From the NCBI GenBank assembly GCA_965662885.1, contig CBFIJI010000005.1, positions 1 through 42,546 on the forward strand: a stretch of 42,546 nt of DNA. Reading direction: 5' to 3'. The position numbers and the translations under genes are program-made. Shown here in pieces: positions 6,866 through 15,519 of this stretch; within the stretch, counting starts at the first letter, position 1, and each line of letters starts with the position of its first letter. Under the pieces are notes generated by a model that had not been told where the DNA came from, did no database searches, and saw nothing but the letters and a program-made list of their open reading frames with translations. Origin of the DNA: CBFIJI01 sp965662885 (GTDB lineage: Bacteria > Bacteroidota > Bacteroidia > Flavobacteriales > Flavobacteriaceae).

Positions 6866-7480
6866 ATGTTTTCAATAAAAAATCTATTTCGCAAAAAGAA
6901 TCGTCCGCTAGAAATGAAAAAGTTTTTAATTGTTGGTTTAGGGAATATTGGTGTGGATTATGCCAACACCCGACATAATGTAGGTTTTGACATCCTCAAT
7001 CAACTCGGTGAAGAAAACGAATTGACCTTTGAATCTGTAAAATTAGCGCAACGAGCAGTATTCAAACATAAAGGAAAACAATTCATCTTAATCAAACCCA
7101 CCACCTTTATGAATTTAAGTGGTAAAGCCGTTCGCTATTGGGCCTTAAAAGAAAATATTCCTATTGAAAATATTTTAATTCTCACCGATGAATTACACCT
7201 TCCGTTTGGCACCCTCCGTTTACGTGGCAAAGGGAGTGCTGGTGGACATAATGGTTTGAAAGATATCGAGGCACAACTCAATACACCACATTATGCGCGG
7301 CTTCGTTTTGGTATTGGACATGATAAAAAGCCGTTCGATCAGGTTGGTTTCGTGTTAGAACGGTGGAATACACAAGAGAAAGAGGCACTCAAAGAACGCT
7401 TTGAGCAATGTTCGAAACTAGTCCTTGCCTTTGGATTACAAGGGCTTCAAAAAACTATGAACCAATTTAACGGCACCTAA
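6866..7480 (+). CDS. pth: Peptidyl-tRNA hydrolase
   Basis: This enzyme releases peptides from tRNAs that fall off the ribosome. Motifs are LIVGLGNIGVDYANTRHNVGF (with the catalytic His in TRHN), TFMNLSGKAV, and GKGSAGGHNGLKDI. GLGNIG replaces the more usual GLGNPG. From the ATG at 6866 it has 204 residues; the classical N-terminus (MKKFLIVGLGN) would start at the ATG at 6914, giving 188 residues. The first 16 residues are basic and not part of the known fold. The -7 box at 6852-6859 would leave almost no leader for the 6866 start, which favours 6914, but the longer form cannot be excluded. It is convergent with the FN3-like lipoprotein gene 16 bases downstream. Confidence 0.95.
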   Translation: MFSIKNLFRKKNRPLEMKKFLIVGLGNIGVDYANTRHNVGFDILNQLGEENELTFESVKLAQRAVFKHKGKQFILIKPTTFMNLSGKAVRYWALKENIPIENILILTDELHLPFGTLRLRGKGSAGGHNGLKDIEAQLNTPHYARLRFGIGHDKKPFDQVGFVLERWNTQEKEALKERFEQCSKLVLAFGLQGLQKTMNQFNGT

Positions 7481-7496
7481 ACTCAAAAGAATTCCT

Positions 7497-8180
7497 TTAT
7501 TCCGTTGTAAAGGTTCCCATTTGTGAGGTCGAACTACTTCCTTCCAAGTCAACCGTAATGATTTGCCAAAAATACGTACTCCCCGCTTGTAGGGTGACAT
7601 CCGTGGTCATCCCACTAATATTTCCAGCAACAGTTGATAAGTTATTCGCATCCGTACCCAATTGTAGGGTATAATAATCGATATCATCATCCAAATCATT
7701 TCCTTGCCATTCAAACGTATAGTTCTGACTGTTGGACAAATCCAAGGCGGCGTCCATTGCAGGGTCTAAAAGAGTTGCAGGAAAAGGAATATAAGTCGAT
7801 GTTTCAATGCCCTCGATATAAAAACTCCAAACGCTACTTTTGGTAACATCCGTTGAAACGGTGGATTTGCTGTTTACCCACCAAGAATAAGGCGCTCCTT
7901 TATCCAACACAAAACTGGTTTCAAAAGTGATGATTCCATTATTACTTTGTTCGATTCCTGTTGTTTGATTACGAACAACCACATCATAGGTTTCCGTATT
8001 GTTAGCTTCTAACCAACTAAAGGTAACCCTACTTTGTAAGCTATTCACGCTTTGTGCAGTCGTACAGGTGTTTAAATTATCTGGTGATTGCAATTGAGCA
8101 GCTTCCGGTGACGGAATGGGATCCTCACCACAGGCGGAAAGAAATGATAGAAGAATAAGTGTTAGGGAAATCTTTTTCAT
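7497..8180 (-). CDS. Lipoprotein with two fibronectin type III-like domains
   Basis: This 227-residue protein has a lipoprotein signal (LSAC, Cys17). It reads as two beta-sandwich domains of about 95 residues (about 30-125 and 130-227), each with the FN3-like pattern of a TFxW strand followed by YxVVV/YxLQL and a YxWxI/YFWQI strand. The ATG at 8180 overlaps the TGA of the protease gene (ATGA), so the two are made together. A role as a surface partner or anchor of the protease is inferred from this coupling only; no catalytic motif is visible. Confidence 0.75.
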   Translation of the reverse strand: MKKISLTLILLSFLSACGEDPIPSPEAAQLQSPDNLNTCTTAQSVNSLQSRVTFSWLEANNTETYDVVVRNQTTGIEQSNNGIITFETSFVLDKGAPYSWWVNSKSTVSTDVTKSSVWSFYIEGIETSTYIPFPATLLDPAMDAALDLSNSQNYTFEWQGNDLDDDIDYYTLQLGTDANNLSTVAGNISGMTTDVTLQAGSTYFWQIITVDLEGSSSTSQMGTFTTE

Positions 8181-11100
8181 CGTTTAATAAGTTTAAATGT
8201 TTCCGTTAGATCGTCTCTTTGTGTCGTAACGACATAAACCCCAGAGATATAATTTTGCATCGGTAGTATTACTGAAAGTGGAGTTGTAGAAGGTGAAGTT
8301 ACTTCAGACGACCAAAGCAGTTCTCCTTGTGAGTTATGTATATATATAATTCCTGTCGTATTTGCTGGGAACAATAATGTTGCATCGTCAATTACTGGGT
8401 TTGGATAAATGACCGAATCATTATTTAAATTGATCCATTGGGTATGTGTCCCTTGACAATCCAGTGGGGTGGATACCTCAACAGAAGTCCATTTATCTTC
8501 TAGGTTAAAAACGGCCCTGTTGGTATTTTTAACTTGATGAACTTTTCCATTTAAACGCACTGTATATTCATCAGATCCCGAAAGATTTAGTGTCAATAGT
8601 TGATCGTAATGATTGATGGTCGATTGAACAGAAAGGGCATCCGGTTCTGCAATAGTCGTATTGAAACAGCGCTCGAAGTTCGGTTCTTCCTCACTCGTCA
8701 CGCAAATAGTATAGTTCCCTGAAGGCACATCATTTGCTGTTGCCAAACTTTGGTGGGTAAAGTTACCGTTATAGGTAAAACCATTGTCTCCTTGAATAGC
8801 AACCTGATATTCAAAATGAGCAGTTCCCGTAATCGTAAACAAACCATTGTTTTTAGAAATACAAGTAGCGTCACGTTTTTGGACGATAATGTTGGTATCC
8901 GCGTAAATATCACAAACATCTCCTATCCCATTGCCATCGCTATCCAATTGGTTTTCGTTAGTGATAGAGGGGCAGTTGTCCAAGATATCAACAAAAGAAT
9001 CGTTATCACTGTTGGGTAAAATCTCCCCCTTCAAACACAATTGAAGTTCAAAGGTGTTCAGTGTTCCAGTATCTTGTGAATATTCATCATCCACATATAG
9101 TTTCCAAGTTCCAAACGAGTTAATCCCATAAAGAGTTTCTAAACTTTGAACTGGCTGATAGGATCCCGTAAAGGGAAAAGGAGATGACAAAATACTTTGC
9201 GAGGCTTCTTGATCAAAAAGGGTGTTGGTATAATTTACATTATCCTGCCCTTGATTTTGAGCCAAAATAATCTCTTGTCCATCTGGAGCAACCAACGTTA
9301 GAACAAGGTCACTAATCCATGTGTGTGAAATATCAACAAGAACATTAACATCGAGAACTTCTAAGTTTTGACCAATGACAATACTGGATTGAATTCGACC
9401 AGTAGAATTACTTGTTCCATCGATTAAATTTTTAGGTAAATCCTGAGCTGCATCCGTTGTACAAGAAACAATACTTGTTTTAAACTGTTGAATTGCCGAG
9501 TAATCTCCTGGGAGGTCTCTACAAAAGTTTGTCCCTGCAACACGCCAATAGTATGTAGTTTCACTCTCTAAATCTGAAAGCAGATAAACGTCTTTGGTTG
9601 TTCTTACATCGACCAATGGATTTGAAAAATCAGAACTAGTAGCCACTTGCAACTGTACCTCATCCGTATTGGAATCAATTCCCCAATTTAAAAAAACATC
9701 CAAACTAACGTCTTCTTCGTTATTTGCTGGAATTAAAGGTGTTGGTGGATTAATGTTCTGATCCCTTTTTTGGATCGTGATTTCAAAATCGTATTCAAAA
9801 CCACCTCCTATTCCTTTTACAATAGGAAAATAATCCCCATCTGGAATTGATTGTACCCCACTGAAGGAAACGGAACCACTTAAATCATTTAAATTAAAAC
9901 TGGATCGTGAAAGGGTAGCCGTTACGCCTTCTGGAACATTTTCTACGGTGAGTTCCACAGTATCTTCAAAACCAAGATATCGGTCTAAAGAAAAGTTGAA
10001 GCTGAATTCATCAACCCCACAAGTCCCTATTGTTGAACTGTTAAAGTCAACCACAAAAGCTCTTTTAGTTACTGAAAAAGGAACCGCATTTATGGCGTAG
10101 TAAATGGAATTATCTGCCATTATTTTTAACCGTGCTTCACTAATATCTAAAGTATTGGGGATTTCTATTTTTTCTTCTCCATCATTCGGAGTTTCCATCA
10201 AAAGGGGAATAGTATAAGTGAGTCCACCATCATCTGAAAGGTAAATACTGACCGTGGTCGTATTTATGGGAGCAAGGTCGGTGTTGGCCACATCCCATGA
10301 AATGGTTTGTTTTGATGCTCCTTCCCAAACAAGCCCGACAGTTTCCTGAGATTGAACTACAAAAGGACCAGCATTATTATCAATGGTAATTGTACGTCGA
10401 TCTTGAGCCACAACAGTTCCCTCCTCAGTACTTGAGGATTCTGGAGTACTTCTCACAGTAACTCCCCAATTCATCTCTCTTCCAACGGAAGCTAGGGTCT
10501 CCCAACTACTTGAGATTGTAGGGTTTGTTTGTGTTAATTCTCCTGACAAAACTTGATTTGTATTGGGTATCATTCGTATCGGAGATTCTCTTGGAGATAA
10601 AGATCGTAACTGAGGACCTGAGGATGCAGTAGGTCCAAAATTACTTGCCCCTGATTGTCCACTGTCCAGTTGTTCCCAAGTATAGGTATGATTATAACCG
10701 TCTCCATTACTAACAGTGGCCTCTAGCATGTAGGGCGTTGTTTTGGGAAGCGTAAAATCGTCCCCAGCCTCAACGGTTGGGTCATTATCGGTAATTAAGG
10801 TTTCAGTAGCACAAAGCGCTTCATTATCTATATGAGCACGAACATTTTCAATACTATAAAAATGGAAGTAATCATTAGAATGTTCTTGAACATTATCTGT
10901 CCCAGTAATTCCAGCATAACTCATAATTGTAGTACCACTTCCTGGTTCTGCATTAACTCCAGTACCCTCCGTTTGAAAAGAGAACGTATGATAAGCACCA
11001 AATTGATGACCCAATTCGTGGGCAACATAGTCAACATCAAAATAATCATTGAGGAAAGGACCTCCAAAAGAGTCCACAAAGGGGTGAGAGGAAAAAGCAC

Positions 11101-12043
11101 TTCCTTTTTGACTATCCACACAAATACAACCGATACATCCAGCATTACCATTGGCACTTCCATAATCGAACAAATGGCCCACATCATAATTATTTGCACC
11201 AAAAACAGTGAGATCATTAAGTGTAGCCTGAAGTTCACTATTAAGAGAGGAACCAAAGGGGTCGGTTGTTTGATCAGGGTACATTAATGACGCCCCAGAA
11301 ACCAACTCTAAGCGCACTTGAAAATCTGTTTCAAAAACCTCATTCACACGGTTAATCGTACTGACTACTGCAGCTAGAGCATCTTCTGAATTGGTACCGT
11401 TGGTATCGTCATCATCTCCCCAAAAATTAGTGTATTCACCAGTTGCAGCGACAGCAAGACGGTAAGTTTTTAAAAATTGTGAAGCTTGGGATTTATAATT
11501 TGTAGGATTATTCTTTATGGAATTTTTTGCCGTGTCAGGAATTTCTGTTTTACATTCAAAAGGAATGGTATTTCCTAAAGCGTCTTTAAGATATGCTAAA
11601 TGATATTGCTTATTGCCTCGAACCGGCTGAATAAAAAACTCATTTCCATCGGGTATTCGCAACCAAACATTAACCCCCATTGGCGTTTTACTCATTCTTA
11701 TTTTGACTTCTGGTCGTGTTTCACTCCACCCAATAAACGTTTTGATTTCAGGATATTGACGAGAGAGTTCTGGAGATAAAACAGCAACAGTTCTGAGACT
11801 AAAACGTTCCATTTCTCCTTTTTCATTGGGGATATAAATGGTGGTTTTTGATGATTTAAGCGAGGCGTCTGAAGACATTATCTCCTTGTCAAATGCGTTT
11901 AGATCAAGTTTTAAATAATTTGAGTTGGGTGGGCTGCTTGAAATACCACTATTATCCTCAACATTACTCCAGTAGTTTTGAGAAAACAAACTGAAGTTTA
12001 CTGCCAAAAACAATAGTGTTGTTCTTATAGTAATTGAATTCAT
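8177..12043 (-). CDS. Secreted reprolysin-like (M12B-type) zinc metalloprotease, T9SS cargo
   Basis: This 1288-residue exported protein has a signal peptide at 1-21 (ending LFSQ). Residues 25-190 look like a propeptide. The protease domain, about 192-410, carries the zinc site HELGHQFGAYH (His342, His346, His352, Glu343) and a Met-turn IMSY (373-376), the metzincin hallmark. After it come beta domains (about 553-635), an FN3-like domain (766-845), a proprotein-convertase P domain (about 870-1003), a thrombospondin type 3 calcium-binding segment (DNCPS...DSDGNGIGDVCD, about 1014-1047) and a C-terminal T9SS sorting domain starting at VIYPNPV (about 1209-1288). It should pass the outer membrane by type IX secretion and be released or anchored at the surface. 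It probably degrades protein outside the cell. Related proteins occur widely in marine Bacteroidota. Confidence 0.93.
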   Translation of the reverse strand: MNSITIRTTLLFLAVNFSLFSQNYWSNVEDNSGISSSPPNSNYLKLDLNAFDKEIMSSDASLKSSKTTIYIPNEKGEMERFSLRTVAVLSPELSRQYPEIKTFIGWSETRPEVKIRMSKTPMGVNVWLRIPDGNEFFIQPVRGNKQYHLAYLKDALGNTIPFECKTEIPDTAKNSIKNNPTNYKSQASQFLKTYRLAVAATGEYTNFWGDDDDTNGTNSEDALAAVVSTINRVNEVFETDFQVRLELVSGASLMYPDQTTDPFGSSLNSELQATLNDLTVFGANNYDVGHLFDYGSANGNAGCIGCICVDSQKGSAFSSHPFVDSFGGPFLNDYFDVDYVAHELGHQFGAYHTFSFQTEGTGVNAEPGSGTTIMSYAGITGTDNVQEHSNDYFHFYSIENVRAHIDNEALCATETLITDNDPTVEAGDDFTLPKTTPYMLEATVSNGDGYNHTYTWEQLDSGQSGASNFGPTASSGPQLRSLSPRESPIRMIPNTNQVLSGELTQTNPTISSSWETLASVGREMNWGVTVRSTPESSSTEEGTVVAQDRRTITIDNNAGPFVVQSQETVGLVWEGASKQTISWDVANTDLAPINTTTVSIYLSDDGGLTYTIPLLMETPNDGEEKIEIPNTLDISEARLKIMADNSIYYAINAVPFSVTKRAFVVDFNSSTIGTCGVDEFSFNFSLDRYLGFEDTVELTVENVPEGVTATLSRSSFNLNDLSGSVSFSGVQSIPDGDYFPIVKGIGGGFEYDFEITIQKRDQNINPPTPLIPANNEEDVSLDVFLNWGIDSNTDEVQLQVATSSDFSNPLVDVRTTKDVYLLSDLESETTYYWRVAGTNFCRDLPGDYSAIQQFKTSIVSCTTDAAQDLPKNLIDGTSNSTGRIQSSIVIGQNLEVLDVNVLVDISHTWISDLVLTLVAPDGQEIILAQNQGQDNVNYTNTLFDQEASQSILSSPFPFTGSYQPVQSLETLYGINSFGTWKLYVDDEYSQDTGTLNTFELQLCLKGEILPNSDNDSFVDILDNCPSITNENQLDSDGNGIGDVCDIYADTNIIVQKRDATCISKNNGLFTITGTAHFEYQVAIQGDNGFTYNGNFTHQSLATANDVPSGNYTICVTSEEEPNFERCFNTTIAEPDALSVQSTINHYDQLLTLNLSGSDEYTVRLNGKVHQVKNTNRAVFNLEDKWTSVEVSTPLDCQGTHTQWINLNNDSVIYPNPVIDDATLLFPANTTGIIYIHNSQGELLWSSEVTSPSTTPLSVILPMQNYISGVYVVTTQRDDLTETFKLIKR

Positions 12044-12136
12044 ATATTATATATAGTGAGTAATTTTATTTGCGTAAAAAAACTGTGCGTTAATCAAATC
12101 TAACTATTCTTATCTTAATAGTGGCGATAAATACTG

Positions 12137-12144
12137 TATTTTTG
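12137..12144 (+). promoter_or_regulatory. -7 box TATTTTTG for ribF
   Basis: An exact TAnnTTTG match lies 32 bases before the ribF ATG at 12177. A GTG that would extend ribF upstream begins at the last base of this box, so that GTG would not be in the transcript and is not used. Confidence 0.5.
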
Positions 12145-12176
12145 TGACAGCAGTAATAAATGCACTTATTTTCGCT

Positions 12177-13103
12177 ATGAAAGTTGTACACGGTCTCGAA
12201 AGTTTCAAGGCAAAAAATGCAACCCAATTGACCATTGGAACGTTTGATGGGGTTCATGTTGGGCACCAAAAAATTATTAAAAAATTAGTCGTAGAGGCTA
12301 AGGAAAACAATAGAAGTTCAGTCATCTTGACCTTTTTCCCCCACCCAAGAATGGTTCTTCAAACCGAAAACAGTCTTCAGTTGATTGACACCATGGAGGA
12401 GAAAGAACTTTTTTTTCGAAATTTAGGGGTCGATGTTTTAATTGTTCATCCCTTTTCAAAAGATTTTTCTCGAATGACAGCTCTTGAATTTACGCGTGAA
12501 ATTTTAATTGAACGCTTACGAATTGCGAAGCTGGTTATTGGACATGATCATCGTTTTGGAAGAAATCGAGAGGCAACTGTTGAAGATCTTATTGGTCTTG
12601 GAAAAACCTTTGCTTTTGAAGTGGAAGTCCTACCTGCTCAGTCGGTTGAATCCATTACTGTAAGTTCAACGAAAATTAGAAAAGCCATTACTGAAAATGA
12701 TTTTCCCTTGGTTGAAAAGTATTTAGGTCGCCCCTTCCGGCTAACAGGCAAAGTCGTTAAAGGTCAACAACTTGGGAATACGCTTAGTTTCCCTACTGCA
12801 AATATCGATATCCAAGAAAGTTATAAAATACTTCCTTCTCAAGGGGTCTATTGGATTAAAGCACAGCTTGACAATCAACGTTATTTTGGGATGATGAATA
12901 TCGGAACTCGCCCCACAGTTAATGGTAAAGAACAAACCATAGAAGTTCACTTTTTTGAATTTAACAATTCTCTTTACCATCAAGTAATTACTGTTGATGT
13001 GCTCCAAAAAATTCGAGAAGAGCAAAAATTTGATTCTTTAGAATTACTTAAAGCACAATTGGATTTGGATAAAAAACAATGCCAGCAATTAAGCCTTAAT
13101 TAA
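12177..13103 (+). CDS. ribF: Bifunctional riboflavin kinase/FAD synthetase
   Basis: This 308-residue protein phosphorylates riboflavin to FMN and adenylates FMN to FAD. The N-terminal nucleotidyltransferase domain shows GTFDGVHVGH (21-30) and the SSTKIR motif near 155-165. The C-terminal flavokinase domain starts near 185 with GKVVKGQQLGNTLSFPTANI and includes GTRPT and the E-V-H-F segment. The ATG at 12177 is chosen over an upstream in-frame GTG at 12144 because the family starts just before the GTFDG strand and the -7 box covers the GTG. It stands apart from serS, which has its own promoter box. Confidence 0.96.
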   Translation: MKVVHGLESFKAKNATQLTIGTFDGVHVGHQKIIKKLVVEAKENNRSSVILTFFPHPRMVLQTENSLQLIDTMEEKELFFRNLGVDVLIVHPFSKDFSRMTALEFTREILIERLRIAKLVIGHDHRFGRNREATVEDLIGLGKTFAFEVEVLPAQSVESITVSSTKIRKAITENDFPLVEKYLGRPFRLTGKVVKGQQLGNTLSFPTANIDIQESYKILPSQGVYWIKAQLDNQRYFGMMNIGTRPTVNGKEQTIEVHFFEFNNSLYHQVITVDVLQKIREEQKFDSLELLKAQLDLDKKQCQQLSLN

Positions 13104-13128
13104 AATTTTAATCTCAACAACAATAACT

Positions 13129-13136
13129 TACCTTTG
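13129..13136 (+). promoter_or_regulatory. -7 box TACCTTTG for serS
   Basis: An exact TAnnTTTG match lies 20 bases before the serS ATG. The -33 element is not clear. Confidence 0.4.
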
Positions 13137-13156
13137 TTTCCTTATTATTTACAGTA

Positions 13157-14428
13157 ATGCTTTCACTACCCTTCATACGCGAAAACAAAGAAGCTATTCT
13201 AGCAGGACTTTCAAAACGAAATTTTAAAACACCCGAAGTCATTTCAGCCCTCCTTGAAAAAGATCAAGAGCGAAGAGGCCTACAAACGAACCTTGAAGAA
13301 AATTTAGCTCGGGCCAATCAATTGGCAAAGGAAATCGGTCAATTGTTCAAATCGGGAGAAGGTGAAAAAGCCAATGCTTTAAAAAAAGAAACAAGCGGCT
13401 TAAAAACCTTAACCAAAAAACTCCAAGAAGAACTTCAAGTTTGCGAAAAACAAGTCCACGACTTGCGTACACTTATTCCCAATATTCCACACGAAAGTGT
13501 GCCTTCAGGAAATAATGAAGAGGATAATGAAGAGGTGTTTCGTTCTGGAGCAATCCCAAAATTAGGAGACACAGCACTCCCCCATTGGGAATTGGCTGCT
13601 AAATATGATTTGATTGACTTTGAATTGGGAAGTAAAATTACAGGAGCAGGTTTTCCAGTATATAAAGGTAAAGGAGCACGTTTGCAACGAGCACTAATTA
13701 ATTATTTTTTAGATAAAAATACAGAGGCAGGCTATCACGAAATGCAAGTCCCTCACTTGGTCAATGAAGCCTCAGGTTTTGGGACTGGACAATTGCCCGA
13801 TAAAGAAGGTCAGATGTATCATGTTCAAAACGATGGCTTGTATTTGATTCCAACTGCAGAAGTACCACTAACCAATATCTATCGTGATCAACTGCTGCAT
13901 GTTAACCAATTACCCATTTGCATGACGGGTTACACCCCTTGTTTCCGAAGAGAAGCTGGAAGTTATGGTGCTCATGTTCGGGGTTTAAATCGACTGCACC
14001 AATTTGATAAGGTAGAAATTGTCCGCATTGAAGAACCCCAAAATGCTCTTAACGCCCTTGAAGGTATGGTAGAACATGTTAAAGGTATCCTCCATGAATT
14101 GGAAATGCCTTATCGTATTCTTCGCCTGTGCGGAGGCGACCTAGGATTCACATCAGCACTAACCTATGATTTTGAACTTTATTCCACAGCGCAAGAACGC
14201 TGGTTAGAAATAAGTTCTGTTTCTACATTCAACAGCTTTCAAGCGGAACGATTACAATTACGCTACAAGGATAAAAACGGAAAAAAACAAGCCGTCCATA
14301 CTCTTAATGGAAGTTCACTAGCCCTTCCCCGTGTGGTAGCTGGTTTATTGGAAAACTGTCAAACACCCAAAGGAATTGAAATTCCAAAAGCCTTAGTACC
14401 CTACACTGGATTTTCTTTAATCGATTAA
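13157..14428 (+). CDS. serS: Serine--tRNA ligase
   Basis: This 423-residue class II synthetase charges tRNA-Ser (and tRNA-Sec where present). The N-terminal about 110 residues are the charged coiled-coil tRNA-binding arm. The catalytic domain contains the TAEVPL segment of the serine site, motif 2 (CFRREAGSYG, from about residue 262) and motif 3 (LALPRVVAGLLE, about 388-400, ending in IPKALVPYTGF). The length is normal. It opens a tightly packed run serS-DUF4286-rsmA-mgtE-dehydrogenase with gaps of 3 bases, an overlap, an overlap and 0 bases, so it is probably one operon from the 13129 promoter. Confidence 0.97.
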   Translation: MLSLPFIRENKEAILAGLSKRNFKTPEVISALLEKDQERRGLQTNLEENLARANQLAKEIGQLFKSGEGEKANALKKETSGLKTLTKKLQEELQVCEKQVHDLRTLIPNIPHESVPSGNNEEDNEEVFRSGAIPKLGDTALPHWELAAKYDLIDFELGSKITGAGFPVYKGKGARLQRALINYFLDKNTEAGYHEMQVPHLVNEASGFGTGQLPDKEGQMYHVQNDGLYLIPTAEVPLTNIYRDQLLHVNQLPICMTGYTPCFRREAGSYGAHVRGLNRLHQFDKVEIVRIEEPQNALNALEGMVEHVKGILHELEMPYRILRLCGGDLGFTSALTYDFELYSTAQERWLEISSVSTFNSFQAERLQLRYKDKNGKKQAVHTLNGSSLALPRVVAGLLENCQTPKGIEIPKALVPYTGFSLID

Positions 14429-14431
14429 GCC

Positions 14432-14743
14432 GTGAGACTGCTCAATGTTACCTCACAAGTAATTCCTGAACTGGAATGGCAATGGATGGATTGGATACAA
14501 AAAAACCATATTCCTAAGGTAATGGAGACGGGCTGCTTTGTAAAAACAACCCTCCTCAAAGTATATACGGATACGCCAGACTTTAGCACTTATGCCATTC
14601 AGTATGCAGCGAATTCAGAAATAGAATTGGAACGCTATTTAACGACTTATGAATCGGAATTTTCAAAAGAAATCAAACGTGTTTTTGGTGAAAACGTTCT
14701 TCACTTTAGTACACAGTTAGAAATTATCAGCAACCACCAATGA
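14432..14743 (+). CDS. DUF4286 family protein
   Basis: This small, cytoplasmic protein has 103 residues and no signal or membrane span. The sequence pattern (short N-terminal NVT strand, then W..W....HIP.V..TG.F) fits the DUF4286 family, an alpha/beta protein of ferredoxin-like appearance, often found in Bacteroidota next to serS or rsmA. The start is a GTG 3 bases after the serS stop; no ATG fits. Its TGA overlaps the rsmA ATG (ATGA). The function is unknown; the constant neighbours hint at translation or ribosome assembly but prove nothing. Confidence 0.8.
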   Translation: MRLLNVTSQVIPELEWQWMDWIQKNHIPKVMETGCFVKTTLLKVYTDTPDFSTYAIQYAANSEIELERYLTTYESEFSKEIKRVFGENVLHFSTQLEIISNHQ

Positions 14744-15519
14744 AAACCGTACGCGCTAAAAAAAAATTAGGTCAACATTTTTTAAAGGACCATGGTATCG
14801 CTGAAAAAATTGCGCAAACACTCCAATTTGAAAATTATAAAAAAGTAATCGAGATCGGCCCTGGAATGGGTGTCCTTTCTCAATTTTTAATGCCTCTAGA
14901 CGCTGAGGTTTTTTTAATTGATATCGACAGGGAGTCCATCGCTTATCTCAAAGAAAAGTATCCCTTACAGCAACAAGCTGTTATTGAAGGGGATTTTTTA
15001 AAAATGGACTTAAAAAGTATTATTCCATCAGATCCGTTCGCTATTATTGGTAATTTCCCCTATAATATTTCTACCCAAATCGTCTTTAAACTTTTGGACT
15101 ATCGAGCACAAGTGCCCTTTTTTGCAGGGATGTTCCAAAAGGAAGTGGCAGAACGTATTTGTGAACAACCCGGCTCAAAAAAATACGGCATCTTATCAGT
15201 GCTCACCCAGTTATTCTTTACTACAGAATATCTTTTTACTGTTCCTCCTCATGTATTTCAACCTCCACCAAGAGTGGATTCTGCTGTAATTCAACTCAAG
15301 AGAAAAGAAAATTTTTCCCTTTCATGTGATGAAAAATTACTTTTTAAAATAGTGAAATTGAGTTTCCAACAACGTCGAAAAACACTAAGGAATAGTTTAA
15401 AAGTACTCGAATTACCCAACAAATTAAGAGAAGATAGTATCTTTGACCTTCGACCGGAAAAACTCTCTGGTGAAGATTTTATCCAATTGACAAAAAGGAT
15501 TGCTAATGGCCAACTTTGA
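14740..15519 (+). CDS. rsmA: 16S rRNA (adenine(1518)-N6/adenine(1519)-N6)-dimethyltransferase
   Basis: This 259-residue enzyme (also KsgA) dimethylates two adjacent adenines in the 3' terminal hairpin of 16S rRNA, using SAM, late in 30S assembly. It shows GQHFL (11-15), the SAM loop EIGPGMG (38-44), and the catalytic NFPY (105-108), then the C-terminal helical domain with QQRRKTLRNSL. It starts by overlapping DUF4286, and its last 14 bases overlap mgtE. Loss of this enzyme gives kasugamycin resistance in other bacteria. Confidence 0.97.
   Translation: MKTVRAKKKLGQHFLKDHGIAEKIAQTLQFENYKKVIEIGPGMGVLSQFLMPLDAEVFLIDIDRESIAYLKEKYPLQQQAVIEGDFLKMDLKSIIPSDPFAIIGNFPYNISTQIVFKLLDYRAQVPFFAGMFQKEVAERICEQPGSKKYGILSVLTQLFFTTEYLFTVPPHVFQPPPRVDSAVIQLKRKENFSLSCDEKLLFKIVKLSFQQRRKTLRNSLKVLELPNKLREDSIFDLRPEKLSGEDFIQLTKRIANGQL

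Noticed and set aside
10832..11287. Long plus-strand open frame opposite the metalloprotease gene
   Set aside because: It lies fully inside the protease gene at its catalytic domain, has no known motif, and its composition follows the antisense of a Ser/Thr/Asp-rich protein. It is a shadow frame.
12144..12176. GTG-initiated N-terminal extension of ribF by 11 codons
   Set aside because: The GTG starts at the last base of the TATTTTTG box, so it would lie upstream of the transcript start, and the family begins at the ATG at 12177.
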